64,000 nt of DNA, from the NCBI RefSeq assembly GCF_049446075.1, contig NZ_JBMSEB010000001.1:124001-188000 (forward strand), written 5' to 3'. Position 1 is the stretch's first letter; each line of letters starts with the position of its first letter. The position numbers and the translations under genes are program-made. The DNA comes from Humibacter sp049446075 (lineage in GTDB: Bacteria > Actinomycetota > Actinomycetes > Actinomycetales > Microbacteriaceae). The notes below the pieces were generated by a model, which saw only the letters and a program-made list of their open reading frames with translations, was not told the DNA's origin and did no database searches. Below are positions 17,533 through 25,967 of the stretch, piece after piece.

Positions 17533-19140
17533 TCAGTGGTGACCGTGTCCTGATTCGAGTTCGTTCCTGGTAACCGGCTCGAGACGGTCCTCGAAGAACC
17601 AGCGCGACATACCGGCCCTGACCCGACTCCCGATCGTGATCTTGCCCCGCGCGTTGGGGCGAAGCATGAGCGGCTGGTAGGTGTCGTAGCTGATGAGGCG
17701 CCAGCGCTCGTATTCGTCGAGTGGCTGGTGAACCTCGATGTACTCACCACCAGGCAACTTCACGATGCGGCCGGACTCGTATCCGTGCAGGGCGATCGAG
17801 CGGTCCTTCTTCTGCAGTGCGATGCAGACGCGCTTCGTGATGAAGTACGCGATGATCGGTCCGAGAATCAGGGTCACCTGAAGTGCGTAGATGACCCCCT
17901 CCATCGTGAGCTTGAAGTGAGTCGCTATGAGGTCGGAACTCGCCGACGCCCACATGACCGCGTAGAACGTGACCCCCGCGGCACCGATCGCGGTGCGCGT
18001 CGCCTGGTTGCGCGGACGGTCGAGAATGTGGTGCTCACGCTTGTCTCCAGTGACCCATGCCTCGATGAAGGGGTAGATGGCCACCAGCACGATGAACACC
18101 ACGAGCACGACCACCGGGATGAAGACGTTCAACGACCAGGTGCGGTCGAGCCACACGAACTCCCAGTGCGACGGCATGAGTCGAAGCATGCCGTCGGCGA
18201 AGCCGATGTACCAGTCGGGTTGCGTGCCCGCAGACACCGGTGATGGATCGTAAGGCCCGTACAGCCAGATCGGGTTGATCGTGAACAGCGAAGCGATCAG
18301 CGCGACGACACCGAAGACGATGAAGAAGAACCCACCGGCCTTCGCAGCGTAGACCGGCAGGATCGGGAAGCCGGAGACGTTCTGCTGGGTGCGCCCAGGC
18401 CCGGCGTACTGAGTGTGCTTGTGCACGACGACGAACACCAGGTGCAGTGCGATGAAGGCGACCACGAGCGCCGGCAGCAGGAGGATGTGCAGCGTGTAGA
18501 GCCGCCCCACGATGGCGGTCCCAGGGAACTCGCCGCCGAACAGCAGGAACGAGGTCCAGGTGCCGATCACAGGGACACCCTTGATCAGGCCATCGATGAT
18601 CCGCAGGCCATTGCCGGAGAGCAGGTCGTCGGGGAGCGAGTATCCGGTGAATCCCTCGGCCATGGCGAGCACGAAGAGGGTGAAGCCGATCACCCAGTTC
18701 AGCTCGCGCGGCTTGCGGAACGCGCCCGTGAAGAAGATGCGCAGCATGTGCAGCCCGATCGAGGCCACGAACAGCAGAGCCGCCCAGTGGTGGATCTGGC
18801 GCACGAGGAGCCCGCCCCGTACGTCGAACGAGATGTTCAGTGTCGAGTTCATCGCTGCTGACATCTGGATGCCCTTCAGCGGCACCCATGAACCGTGGTA
18901 GATGACGTCGGCCTGCGAAGCCTGGAAGAAGAACGTCAGGAACGTTCCCGTGATCAGGATGACGATGAAGCTGTAGAGAGCGATCTCGCCGAGCAGGAAC
19001 GACCAGTGGTCGGGGAAGATCTTGCGGCCGAACTCCTTGACGACACCGGAGATCGACGTGCGCTCGTCGATGTAGTTCGAAGCAACGGCGGTGAAACTAC
19101 GCTTTTTGGCCGTGGTGTCAGCGGCGATCGTGGTGGTCAA
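17533..19140 (-). CDS. qcrB: Cytochrome bc1 complex cytochrome b subunit
   Basis: A 535-residue cytochrome b with eight to nine membrane helices. It carries the heme histidines in helices B and D (RQIHHWAALLFVASIGLHMLRI and HILLLPALVVAFIALHLVFVVVHKH) and the quinol-site motif PDWYIGF (a variant of the usual PEWY). Actinobacterial QcrB has a long C-terminal cytoplasmic extension, also seen here (about residues 420-535). It is the core of quinol oxidation in the bc1-aa3 supercomplex. Its start overlaps the qcrA stop by four bases. Confidence 0.96.
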   Translation of the reverse strand: MTTTIAADTTAKKRSFTAVASNYIDERTSISGVVKEFGRKIFPDHWSFLLGEIALYSFIVILITGTFLTFFFQASQADVIYHGSWVPLKGIQMSAAMNSTLNISFDVRGGLLVRQIHHWAALLFVASIGLHMLRIFFTGAFRKPRELNWVIGFTLFVLAMAEGFTGYSLPDDLLSGNGLRIIDGLIKGVPVIGTWTSFLLFGGEFPGTAIVGRLYTLHILLLPALVVAFIALHLVFVVVHKHTQYAGPGRTQQNVSGFPILPVYAAKAGGFFFIVFGVVALIASLFTINPIWLYGPYDPSPVSAGTQPDWYIGFADGMLRLMPSHWEFVWLDRTWSLNVFIPVVVLVVFIVLVAIYPFIEAWVTGDKREHHILDRPRNQATRTAIGAAGVTFYAVMWASASSDLIATHFKLTMEGVIYALQVTLILGPIIAYFITKRVCIALQKKDRSIALHGYESGRIVKLPGGEYIEVHQPLDEYERWRLISYDTYQPLMLRPNARGKITIGSRVRAGMSRWFFEDRLEPVTRNELESGHGHH

Positions 19141-20207
19141 TGACGCTCCCAGAAACTCGGGCCCACGGGCTCATGGAAATCGCTCTGCGCGACGAGGTAT
19201 CCGTCGGCATCCACGGTGATGGGCAGCTGCGGCAACGGCCGACTCGCCGGTCCGAAGATGACCCTCGCCTCGTGAGTGATGTCGAACTGGGATTGGTGGC
19301 ACGGGCACAGCAGGTGGTGCGTCTGCTGCTCGTAGAGTGCCACGGGGCATCCGACGTGGGTGCAGATCTTGGAGTAGGCGACGATGCCGTCGTATGCCCA
19401 GCTCTCGCGGCCGTGGGTCGGGTGGAGGTCCTGAGGGTCGAGGCGCATCAGGAGCACGGCGGCCTTGGCCTTCTCGTTGAGCGCGTCCTCCTTGTCGTTG
19501 AGGCCCTCGGGAATGACGTGGAATACGGAACCGATGGTCACATCGGTCGCCTTGATCGGCGTCCCAGACGGGTCGCGCGTCAGGCGCGAGCCCTTCTTCC
19601 ACATGGTGTGGGAGAGCGCCTTCACCGGGTCTTCGTTCATCGGCCCCAGGCCGCGGAACAGCACGATCGCGGGAAGCGGGAACGCCACGAGGGCGCCGAT
19701 CAACGAGTTGCGGATCAGCGTGCGACGGCCGAACCCGGACTCCTCGTTCGCTTCCTTGAAGATCTCGACGGCGCGGTCACGGGTCTCGTCTGAACCCTGA
19801 ACCGGGTGCCGCAGGTCGATGCCCTCCTTGTCCACCATGAGGGCCTTCGCCCAGTGGACGGCGCCGAAACCGATGGCGAGGAGCGCCAGCGCGATGCCGA
19901 GCCCGATCGCGAGCGTCGAGATGCGGAGGTCGGAGATCTTTCCCGACTCGATGGGGAACGCGACGTACGCCGCGATCGCCCAGATGCTGCCCACGATCGA
20001 CAGGTAGAAGAGCGTGTAGACAGTGCGCTCGGCACGCCGCTGCTTGCGGGGATCCTTGTCGGTGATCCGCGCACGGTGCGGCGGGAAGCCGGGGTTCTCC
20101 ACGGCGTCCTGCACGATGACCGCCGCTCCAGGGTCGCCCGGGCGGTGGTCGACGGCCGACGAGGCGGCAGGCGTGATCTCCGTGCCGCCGTTATCGTCCT
20201 GTGCCAT
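19137..20207 (-). CDS. qcrA: Cytochrome bc1 complex Rieske iron-sulfur subunit
   Basis: A 356-residue actinobacterial Rieske protein with three membrane helices (about residues 58-80, 95-117 and 170-190), unlike the single helix of the mitochondrial type. The Rieske cluster motifs are CTHVGCP (near 282) and CPCHQSQFD (near 301). It passes electrons from quinol to the di-heme cytochrome c. It overlaps qcrB and is separated by about 40 bp from qcrC upstream. Confidence 0.96.
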   Translation of the reverse strand: MAQDDNGGTEITPAASSAVDHRPGDPGAAVIVQDAVENPGFPPHRARITDKDPRKQRRAERTVYTLFYLSIVGSIWAIAAYVAFPIESGKISDLRISTLAIGLGIALALLAIGFGAVHWAKALMVDKEGIDLRHPVQGSDETRDRAVEIFKEANEESGFGRRTLIRNSLIGALVAFPLPAIVLFRGLGPMNEDPVKALSHTMWKKGSRLTRDPSGTPIKATDVTIGSVFHVIPEGLNDKEDALNEKAKAAVLLMRLDPQDLHPTHGRESWAYDGIVAYSKICTHVGCPVALYEQQTHHLLCPCHQSQFDITHEARVIFGPASRPLPQLPITVDADGYLVAQSDFHEPVGPSFWERH

Positions 20208-20246
20208 TGCTCTCCTTCTTGCGCTCGTCCGCGATCCGCGCGCGCA

Positions 20247-21056
20247 TCAGTTCGACTTAGCCGTGATCCAGACCGTCAGAGCGACGATCGAACCGAGGCC
20301 GAAGATCCAGATGAACAGGCCCTCGGCGACCGGGCCGAGTGAGCCCAGTTCGAATCCGCCGGGGGAAGGGTTGTCCTGGATGAATTTCAGGTAGGTGATG
20401 ATGTCGCGCTTGCCCTCGGGCGAGATGTTCCGATCGTTGAACACGGGCATGTTCTGCGGGCCGGTGACCATCGCCTCGTAGACGTGCGTCGGAGTAACTC
20501 CACGCAGCGGCGGAGCGTACTTGCCCTCGGTCAGGGCGCCGCCGGCGCCGGCCACGTTGTGGCACATGGCGCAGTTCACGCGGAACAGCTCAGCGCCCTT
20601 GGCCGCGTCGCCGTTTCCGTCGGTGTACTCCGAATCGGGGATGCCAGGTCCGGGAGCCAGCGAGGCCACGTAGGCGGCGAGCTGGTCGATCTCGGCCTGC
20701 GTGAACTGCGGCGGCTTCTCCTGAGCCTGCGGTCCCTGCATCGCCATCGGCATGCGACCGGTGCCGACCTGGAAGTCGACCGCCGCTGCACCGACGCCGA
20801 TCAGGCTGGGTGCAGCATCCGTTCCCTGCGCCTCGAGGCCGTGGCAGCTTGCGCAGTTGGCCTGGAACAGCTTCTTGCCCGACGCGACGTCGCTCTGGCT
20901 GGATGCCGCAGCGTCGGCACTGGAGCCCGTCGCGTTGAACGCGGCGTATGCGCCACCCGTGAGGCCGAGTCCGATCGCGATGAGCGCGACGGTTGCCAGG
21001 GGATGCCTGCGGCCGGCCTTGCGCTTGCGAGCGGTCTTGTGCGTTGTCTCGCGCAT
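20247..21056 (-). CDS. qcrC: Cytochrome bc1 complex di-heme cytochrome c subunit
   Basis: A 269-residue membrane-anchored di-heme cytochrome c. After a basic N-terminus there is an uncleaved signal or anchor helix (LATVALIAIGLGLTGGAYAAF), then two CXXCH heme sites (CASCHG near residue 67 and CAMCHN near 161) and a C-terminal membrane helix (LFIWIFGLGSIVALTVWIT). In actinobacteria this subunit replaces a free cytochrome c and joins bc1 directly to aa3. An AGGAG ribosome site lies upstream, in the gap to ctaE. Confidence 0.95.
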   Translation of the reverse strand: MRETTHKTARKRKAGRRHPLATVALIAIGLGLTGGAYAAFNATGSSADAAASSQSDVASGKKLFQANCASCHGLEAQGTDAAPSLIGVGAAAVDFQVGTGRMPMAMQGPQAQEKPPQFTQAEIDQLAAYVASLAPGPGIPDSEYTDGNGDAAKGAELFRVNCAMCHNVAGAGGALTEGKYAPPLRGVTPTHVYEAMVTGPQNMPVFNDRNISPEGKRDIITYLKFIQDNPSPGGFELGSLGPVAEGLFIWIFGLGSIVALTVWITAKSN

Positions 21057-21078
21057 TGAGGTGCTCTGCTCCTGATTT

Positions 21079-21708
21079 CTATTTGAGGACGTAGATGACC
21101 AGGAAGAGCCCGATCCAGACGACGTCGACGAAGTGCCAGTAGTACGAGACGACGATGGAGCTGGTCGCCTCCTTGTCTCCGAACCTCCGCACCGCGAACG
21201 CGCGACCGATGACGAAGAGCATCGCGATGAGTCCGCCGGTGACGTGGAGCGCGTGGAACCCGGTGGTCAGGTAGAACGCCGAGCCGTATGCGTTTGCATT
21301 GATCGACACACCCTCGCCGATGAGGGTGGCGTACTCGACGACCTGGCCGGCGACGAAGATCGCGCCGAGGGCGTAGCTCAGGGTGAACCACTCGACCATG
21401 CCCCACTCGCGAGGACGCCAGCCCGTCGAGCGCGCCTGCAGGCGTTCGGCCGCGAATACTCCGAACTGGCAGGTGAAGGAGCTGGCGACCAGCACGAGCG
21501 TGTTCGTCAACGCGTATGGCACGTTCAGGTGTGCGGTCTCCGCCGCCCACAGCTGCGGCGACGTCGAACGCAGCGTGAAGTACATGGCGAAAAGGCCGGC
21601 GAAGAACATCACCTCGCTTCCCAGCCAGACGATGGTTCCGACGGCAACGACGTTCGGTCGGTTGATCGTCGGCGCCGGAGCCGATGGAGAAATCGAGGTG
21701 CTCGTCAC
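21079..21708 (-). CDS. ctaE: Cytochrome c oxidase (aa3) subunit III
   Basis: A 209-residue subunit III with five membrane helices, the usual length for the actinobacterial form. Motifs include NRPNVVAVGTIVWLGSEVMFFAGLFAMYFTLR (given here as a region at residues about 13-45), the conserved glutamate of SEVMFF, and the ending YYWHFVDVVWIGLF. The GTG start was chosen because CATAAT lies 7 nt upstream of it, as in the other leaderless genes; an in-frame ATG nine bases earlier lies inside that hexamer. It is the first gene of the ctaE-qcrCAB operon. Confidence 0.93.
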   Translation of the reverse strand: MTSTSISPSAPAPTINRPNVVAVGTIVWLGSEVMFFAGLFAMYFTLRSTSPQLWAAETAHLNVPYALTNTLVLVASSFTCQFGVFAAERLQARSTGWRPREWGMVEWFTLSYALGAIFVAGQVVEYATLIGEGVSINANAYGSAFYLTTGFHALHVTGGLIAMLFVIGRAFAVRRFGDKEATSSIVVSYYWHFVDVVWIGLFLVIYVLK

Positions 21709-21715
21709 GTGTCCC

Positions 21716-21721
21716 ATTATG
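21716..21721 (-). promoter_or_regulatory. -10 element CATAAT of leaderless ctaE
   Basis: CATAAT on the minus strand is followed by 7 nt and the GTG chosen as the ctaE start. It overlaps the alternative ATG, so that ATG would not be on the transcript if this is the promoter. Confidence 0.5.
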
Positions 21722-21769
21722 GCCGATTTCGTGGGTTCGTTTGCGCATTCGGGCTCCCGATGGGGCCGA

Positions 21770-21775
21770 TAGGAT
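21770..21775 (+). promoter_or_regulatory. -10 element TAGGAT of leaderless trpD
   Basis: TAGGAT lies exactly 7 nt before the trpD ATG with no ribosome site between. It forms a divergent promoter region with ctaE, about 50 bp apart. Confidence 0.55.
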
Positions 21776-21782
21776 CCCTCAT

Positions 21783-22832
21783 ATGGCGGAATCCCGGACC
21801 TGGCCGACGATCATCTCGACCGTGCTCGAGGGGGAACACCTCAGCGTGGCCGATGCGGCCTGGGCCATGGAACAGGTGATGACCGGCAAGGCGACGGATG
21901 CCCAGCTGGCCGCCTTCCTGGTCGCGTTGCGGTCCAAAGGCGAGACCGTCGACGAGATCGTGGGCTTCCGCGACGCGATCCTGGAGCACGCCGTGCCGCT
22001 CCCGCTCGACCCGATGGCCCTGGACATCGTGGGAACGGGTGGGGACCGCTTCGGAACGGTCAACGTCTCAACGACGGCATCGATAGTGGCCGCGGCATCC
22101 GGTGTTCCCGTCATCAAGCACGGCAACCGGGCGGCCAGCTCCCAGTCCGGTTCCTCGGATGTGCTCGCTGCGCTCGGGCTCGACCTCTCGATGCCGGCCG
22201 AGCGGGTCGCCGACGTGTTCGCGCGGGCGGGGATCACGTTCGCATTCGCCTCGCTTTTCCATCCCGGCTACGGGAACGCGGCCGCGGTGCGACGCGAGTT
22301 GGGCATCCCGACCGTCTTCAACATCCTGGGACCCCTCATCAACCCTGCCCGTCCGGAGGCGTCTGCGGTGGGCGTCGCCCAGCTGGATCGCGTGCCGCTC
22401 ATCGTCGGCGTCTTCCAGACCCGTGGGGCCACCGCCCTCGTCTTCCGGGGTGACGATGGGCTCGATGAGCTCTCCACGACAGGGCACAGCCACGTGTGGG
22501 AGATCTCACGGGGCCTCGTGACCGAGCACGACATCGACCCGCGGGAGCTGGGCATCAAACGTGCCGACATCGCCGACCTCAAAGGTGGTGACGCGGCGCA
22601 CAATGCGCAGATCTTGCGGGCCGTTCTGGCCGGCGAGAAGGGGCCGGTACGAGACATCGTGCTGCTCAACGCCGCTGCAGGCCTCGTGTCGTTCCAGCTG
22701 GCATCCGAGCCAGGGAGCGGACTGCGTTCCATCCTCGAACGGTTCGAAGAGAAGCTCGCGGTGGCGGCAGAGGCGATCGACTCCGGGGCGGCTGCCGCGA
22801 AGCTCGACGAATGGATCGCGGCCTCGCGATGA
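21783..22832 (+). CDS. trpD: Anthranilate phosphoribosyltransferase
   Basis: A 349-residue TrpD that joins anthranilate and PRPP in tryptophan synthesis. The glycine-rich PRPP loop GTGGDRFGTVNVSTTAS is at about residues 83-99, KHGNRAASSQSGSSDVLAALG carries anthranilate contacts, and FAFASLFHPG and FNILGPLINPA are typical. The open frame reaches 99 bases further upstream, but that part is unlike the family and lies before the TAGGAT element, so the leaderless ATG is used. It is isolated from other trp genes, as is common in this group. Confidence 0.93.
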   Translation: MAESRTWPTIISTVLEGEHLSVADAAWAMEQVMTGKATDAQLAAFLVALRSKGETVDEIVGFRDAILEHAVPLPLDPMALDIVGTGGDRFGTVNVSTTASIVAAASGVPVIKHGNRAASSQSGSSDVLAALGLDLSMPAERVADVFARAGITFAFASLFHPGYGNAAAVRRELGIPTVFNILGPLINPARPEASAVGVAQLDRVPLIVGVFQTRGATALVFRGDDGLDELSTTGHSHVWEISRGLVTEHDIDPRELGIKRADIADLKGGDAAHNAQILRAVLAGEKGPVRDIVLLNAAAGLVSFQLASEPGSGLRSILERFEEKLAVAAEAIDSGAAAAKLDEWIAASR

Positions 22833-22876
22833 CGTACGCCGCCCGCAGCTAGCGATTCAAGCCTGAGAGGCCGAGC

Positions 22877-23875
22877 ATGAAGAAACTGGTGAACGACCCG
22901 CGGCGCTTCGTCGCCGAGTCGCTCGCGGGGTTCGCTAGGGCGCACGGCGATCTTGTGCGGGTGAGCACGTCTCCCGCCTTCGTGACACGAACCACTCTGG
23001 TCCCGGGAAAGGTGGGGATCGTCTCGGGCGGCGGAAGCGGACACGAACCGTTGCATGGCGGTTTCGTCGGCGTCGGGATGCTTGACGCCGCGGTGCCCGG
23101 GGAGGTCTTCACCTCGCCGACTCCCGACCGTATCCTCGCCGCCACACGTGAGGTGGACCAGGGTGCGGGCGTGCTGTACCTAGTGAAGAACTACACGGGC
23201 GACGTGCTCAACTTCGAGACGGCGGCCGAGTTCGCGGCCGCAGAAGGCATCCTGGTGCGCACGGTCGTCATCGACGACGATGTCGCAGTTCAGAACTCCG
23301 AGTTCACGGCGGGCAGGCGCGGGGTGGCGGGCACCGTTCTCATCGAGAAGATGGTGGGTGCCGCGGCCGAGCGTGGGGACGACATCGATTCGCTCGGGGC
23401 ACTCGCAACGCGACTTGTGGCTTCCGCTCGGTCGATGGGTGTCGCGATCGGTGCCCCGACTGTTCCGCACTCCGGCAAGCAGAGCTTCGAGCTCGGGCCC
23501 GACGAGATCGAATTCGGGATCGGCATCCACGGTGAACCGGGACGGGCACGTGGCAGCATGCTGCAGGCCGACGAGCTGGCGGATCTGGTCCTCGATGCGG
23601 TGCTGCACGACCTCCAGCGCAGGCCAGGAGAGCGGGTGATCGCCATGGTCAACGGCATGGGCGCAACGCCGATCGCCGAGCTCTACGTCGTGTATCGGCG
23701 CGTCGCCGAGCGCATGGACGCGATCGGCGTCGAGATAGCGAGGTCACTGGTCGGTTCCTACGTGACATCACTCGACATGGCAGGGTTCTCGGTGACCCTG
23801 CTCACGGTCGACGATGAGCTCGTCGGGCTCTGGGATGCGCCCGTGCGCACGCCCGCCCTTCGCTGGGGCATGTGA
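22877..23875 (+). CDS. dhaK: Dihydroxyacetone kinase subunit DhaK (PTS type)
   Basis: A 332-residue DhaK that binds dihydroxyacetone through a hemiaminal bond to a histidine, here His218 in GIGIHGEPG. The GGGSGHEP substrate loop (near residue 53) and FETAAEFAAAEG are also present. Together with DhaL and DhaM it phosphorylates dihydroxyacetone at the expense of phosphoenolpyruvate. The ATG has a GAGAGG ribosome site. The gene starts 44 bp after trpD and heads the dhaKLM operon. Confidence 0.95.
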   Translation: MKKLVNDPRRFVAESLAGFARAHGDLVRVSTSPAFVTRTTLVPGKVGIVSGGGSGHEPLHGGFVGVGMLDAAVPGEVFTSPTPDRILAATREVDQGAGVLYLVKNYTGDVLNFETAAEFAAAEGILVRTVVIDDDVAVQNSEFTAGRRGVAGTVLIEKMVGAAAERGDDIDSLGALATRLVASARSMGVAIGAPTVPHSGKQSFELGPDEIEFGIGIHGEPGRARGSMLQADELADLVLDAVLHDLQRRPGERVIAMVNGMGATPIAELYVVYRRVAERMDAIGVEIARSLVGSYVTSLDMAGFSVTLLTVDDELVGLWDAPVRTPALRWGM

Positions 23876-23914
23876 AGCACCGGAACCGGTCGAACGGAAG
23901 TGAGTGAGGACGAG

Positions 23915-24544
23915 ATGACTCTGGACACGAAGTGGGCCGTCGGCTGGCTCACCACGGCCGCGGATTCGATAGCGGCGCAGGCCGCTGCGCTGAGCGAGCT
24001 GGATCGCGCGATCGGCGACGGCGATCACGGCGAGAACATGAATCGCGGCTTCACAGCAGTGCGTGAGGCGCTGGTGGATGCACAGGGGACGACGCCGTCC
24101 GACGTGCTGCGCCTGGCCGCGATGAAGCTCATCTCGTCGGTCGGGGGAGCGGCGGGGCCCCTCTACGGCACAGCATTTCTGAGGGCTTCCGATGCAGTCA
24201 CCGGTCGGAGCAGCCTCGGTCCGTCGGATGTCGCCGAACTGGTGCAGGCCGCGCTCGGTGGCATCGAGGAACGCGGCCACGCCGAGCCGGGCGACAAGAC
24301 GATGGTGGATGCCTGGGCTGCTGCCGCACGGGCGGCACGCGACGCTGCTGCCCGGGGCGACGATGCGGCGGCAGTGCTGGCCGCGTCCGCAGACGGCGCC
24401 GAGGCCGGCGCAGAGTCCACGGACGAGCTCTTCCCCAGGAAGGGACGGGCGAGCTATCTGGGCGAGCGAGCGGTAGGTCATCGCGATCCGGGCGCAGCGT
24501 CGACGGCCCTCATCCTGCGGGCCGCGGTGGAGGCTGCGGCGTGA
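23915..24544 (+). CDS. dhaL: Dihydroxyacetone kinase subunit DhaL (ADP-binding)
   Basis: A 209-residue DhaL, the eight-helix subunit that holds ADP as a permanent coenzyme. The magnesium-binding aspartates are in AIGDGDHGENMNRG, and GDKTMVDAW and GRASYLGERAVGHRDPGAAS are the other family signatures. The ATG preceded by GTGAGGAC is used; an in-frame GTG 15 bases upstream is the alternative. Its stop overlaps the dhaM start by four bases. Confidence 0.94.
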   Translation: MTLDTKWAVGWLTTAADSIAAQAAALSELDRAIGDGDHGENMNRGFTAVREALVDAQGTTPSDVLRLAAMKLISSVGGAAGPLYGTAFLRASDAVTGRSSLGPSDVAELVQAALGGIEERGHAEPGDKTMVDAWAAAARAARDAAARGDDAAAVLAASADGAEAGAESTDELFPRKGRASYLGERAVGHRDPGAASTALILRAAVEAAA

Positions 24545-25245
24545 ACGACGGACTCCAGAATCCCCGCGTCGGCATCGTCGTGGTCTCGCACAGCGATCTG
24601 ATCGCGCGCGGAGTGGTCGAGCTGGTCGGAGAGATGGGCCCCGACGTGCGCGTCATCCCCGCCGGAGGTACCGCCGACGGGCGACTCGGTACCGACGTCG
24701 AGCGCGTGATGGCGGGCATCCAGCAGGCCGACGGCGGTGCAGGCGTCGTGGTGTTGTCCGACCTGGGATCGGCCGTGCTGAGCGCCGAGACCGCCGTAGA
24801 GCTTCTCGGCGCGGCCTGGAGCGGAAAGGCGATCGTCGCCCAGGGGCCCCTGGTGGAGGGAGCGGTGGCCGCGGCAGTCCTGGCCCAGACCGGGGCCGGT
24901 CTGCGCGATGTAGCCAGAGCGGCGACCGGCACCACGCCGGCGACCGGAGCCTTTCCCGCGGTTCGGGGTTACGCCCGCACGGCGACGCTGACCAACCCGG
25001 ACGGACTGCACGCACGCCCCGCAGCCGAGTTCGTGAAGCTGGCTGTCAGCCTGGGGCACAAGGTGACCGTGAACGGCAAGGATGCCCGCAGCCTGCTGAG
25101 CATCCTCTCGCTCGGGCTTGCACAGGGCGCGACGGTGGAGATCGCGGCTGAGGACCCGATGGGCAAGGACGCCGTCGACCGACTCGTGGAGCTCGTCGAG
25201 TCGGGGTTCTCCAGCGGAGGTTCAGGTTCGGGCGGTGCCGGCTGA
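24541..25245 (+). CDS. dhaM: Phosphotransfer subunit DhaM (EIIA-HPr fusion)
   Basis: A 234-residue phosphotransfer protein. Residues about 8-130 form the mannose-EIIA-like domain with the phospho-accepting His17 (VVVSHSD). Residues about 142-230 form an HPr domain with His157 in GLHARPAAEF and the SILSLGLAQGATVEI motif. No EI domain is fused, so it depends on a general PTS enzyme I encoded elsewhere. It rephosphorylates the ADP in DhaL. The GTG start overlaps dhaL (GTGA). Confidence 0.94.
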   Translation: MNDGLQNPRVGIVVVSHSDLIARGVVELVGEMGPDVRVIPAGGTADGRLGTDVERVMAGIQQADGGAGVVVLSDLGSAVLSAETAVELLGAAWSGKAIVAQGPLVEGAVAAAVLAQTGAGLRDVARAATGTTPATGAFPAVRGYARTATLTNPDGLHARPAAEFVKLAVSLGHKVTVNGKDARSLLSILSLGLAQGATVEIAAEDPMGKDAVDRLVELVESGFSSGGSGSGGAG

Positions 25246-25266
25246 GAGGCGACCTCCGAGCGGGCA

Positions 25267-25842
25267 TCAGAGTTCGATGACCTCGATAACGCGCCGCATG
25301 CCGGACCGGGCGTTTGGGCGCCTGTCGACGATCGCAACGTGATCGAGCACGACCGAGGTTCCGATCGGAAGAAGCTCACCGTGCCGGGCAGTGACGTGTG
25401 GCCGGTAGCCCTCTCGCACATGTCGTGAGTCGCCGGCGAATACTGCACCCGGTCCTAGCGGTTCGAGCAGTGCGTCCACCAATCGGAGGTGCAGCCCTAG
25501 GAGCTCAGGAGTGCGTTGCAGCGTCGCGACACTGACATCCTTCCTGCGACCGAAGCGGTCGTGGCCGGAGACCTGGGTCGGGATCCGGGCGACGTGGCCA
25601 CAGGCATGCGCAACCGCCTCGACTATGTTCTCCAGACGCGCGGTTGTATCGAAGGGCGGCACGAGCGTGACGTGGGCGGGCCAGGAATCGGTGCGGAACT
25701 CGTGTCCCCGCTCGAGCGGCGACAGGAATGCGACGACGACGAGAGAAGCGACCTCGACATCGGCCGAGCGCCCGAGCGGTTCGCGTCCTGGCGCAATCAC
25801 CGAGGGTGGGCTCCTCTCACGCTTTTGCTCGGATACTCTCAC
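25267..25842 (-). CDS. 2'-5' RNA ligase (LigT/2H phosphoesterase) family protein
   Basis: A 191-residue protein with two HXT motifs, the mark of the 2H phosphoesterase superfamily: HVT at residues 57-59 (WPAHVTLVPP) and HVT near 149 (YRPHVTARHG). The two histidines would act on cyclic 2',3'-phosphate or 2'-5' linked RNA ends. The first 28 residues are poorly conserved in type and the true start could be further in. It converges on dhaM with only 21 bp between them. Substrate and role are unknown. Confidence 0.75.
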   Translation of the reverse strand: MRVSEQKRERSPPSVIAPGREPLGRSADVEVASLVVVAFLSPLERGHEFRTDSWPAHVTLVPPFDTTARLENIVEAVAHACGHVARIPTQVSGHDRFGRRKDVSVATLQRTPELLGLHLRLVDALLEPLGPGAVFAGDSRHVREGYRPHVTARHGELLPIGTSVVLDHVAIVDRRPNARSGMRRVIEVIEL

Positions 25843-25967
25843 TCTCGCACGGAGGCGCTTGCCGTGGCGTTCCGAAAACGTGCAGGAGATGGCATCTCAT
25901 GGGCGCCGCGAGGAGGCGCAGATAGCAGCCCGGAGGTGAACGTCGCCCCTTCGGTCCTTGCCGACAA

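Noticed and set aside
22733..22745. SOS box-like TCGAACGGTTCGA in trpD
   Set aside because: The half sites are separated by one base instead of four and lie inside coding sequence.
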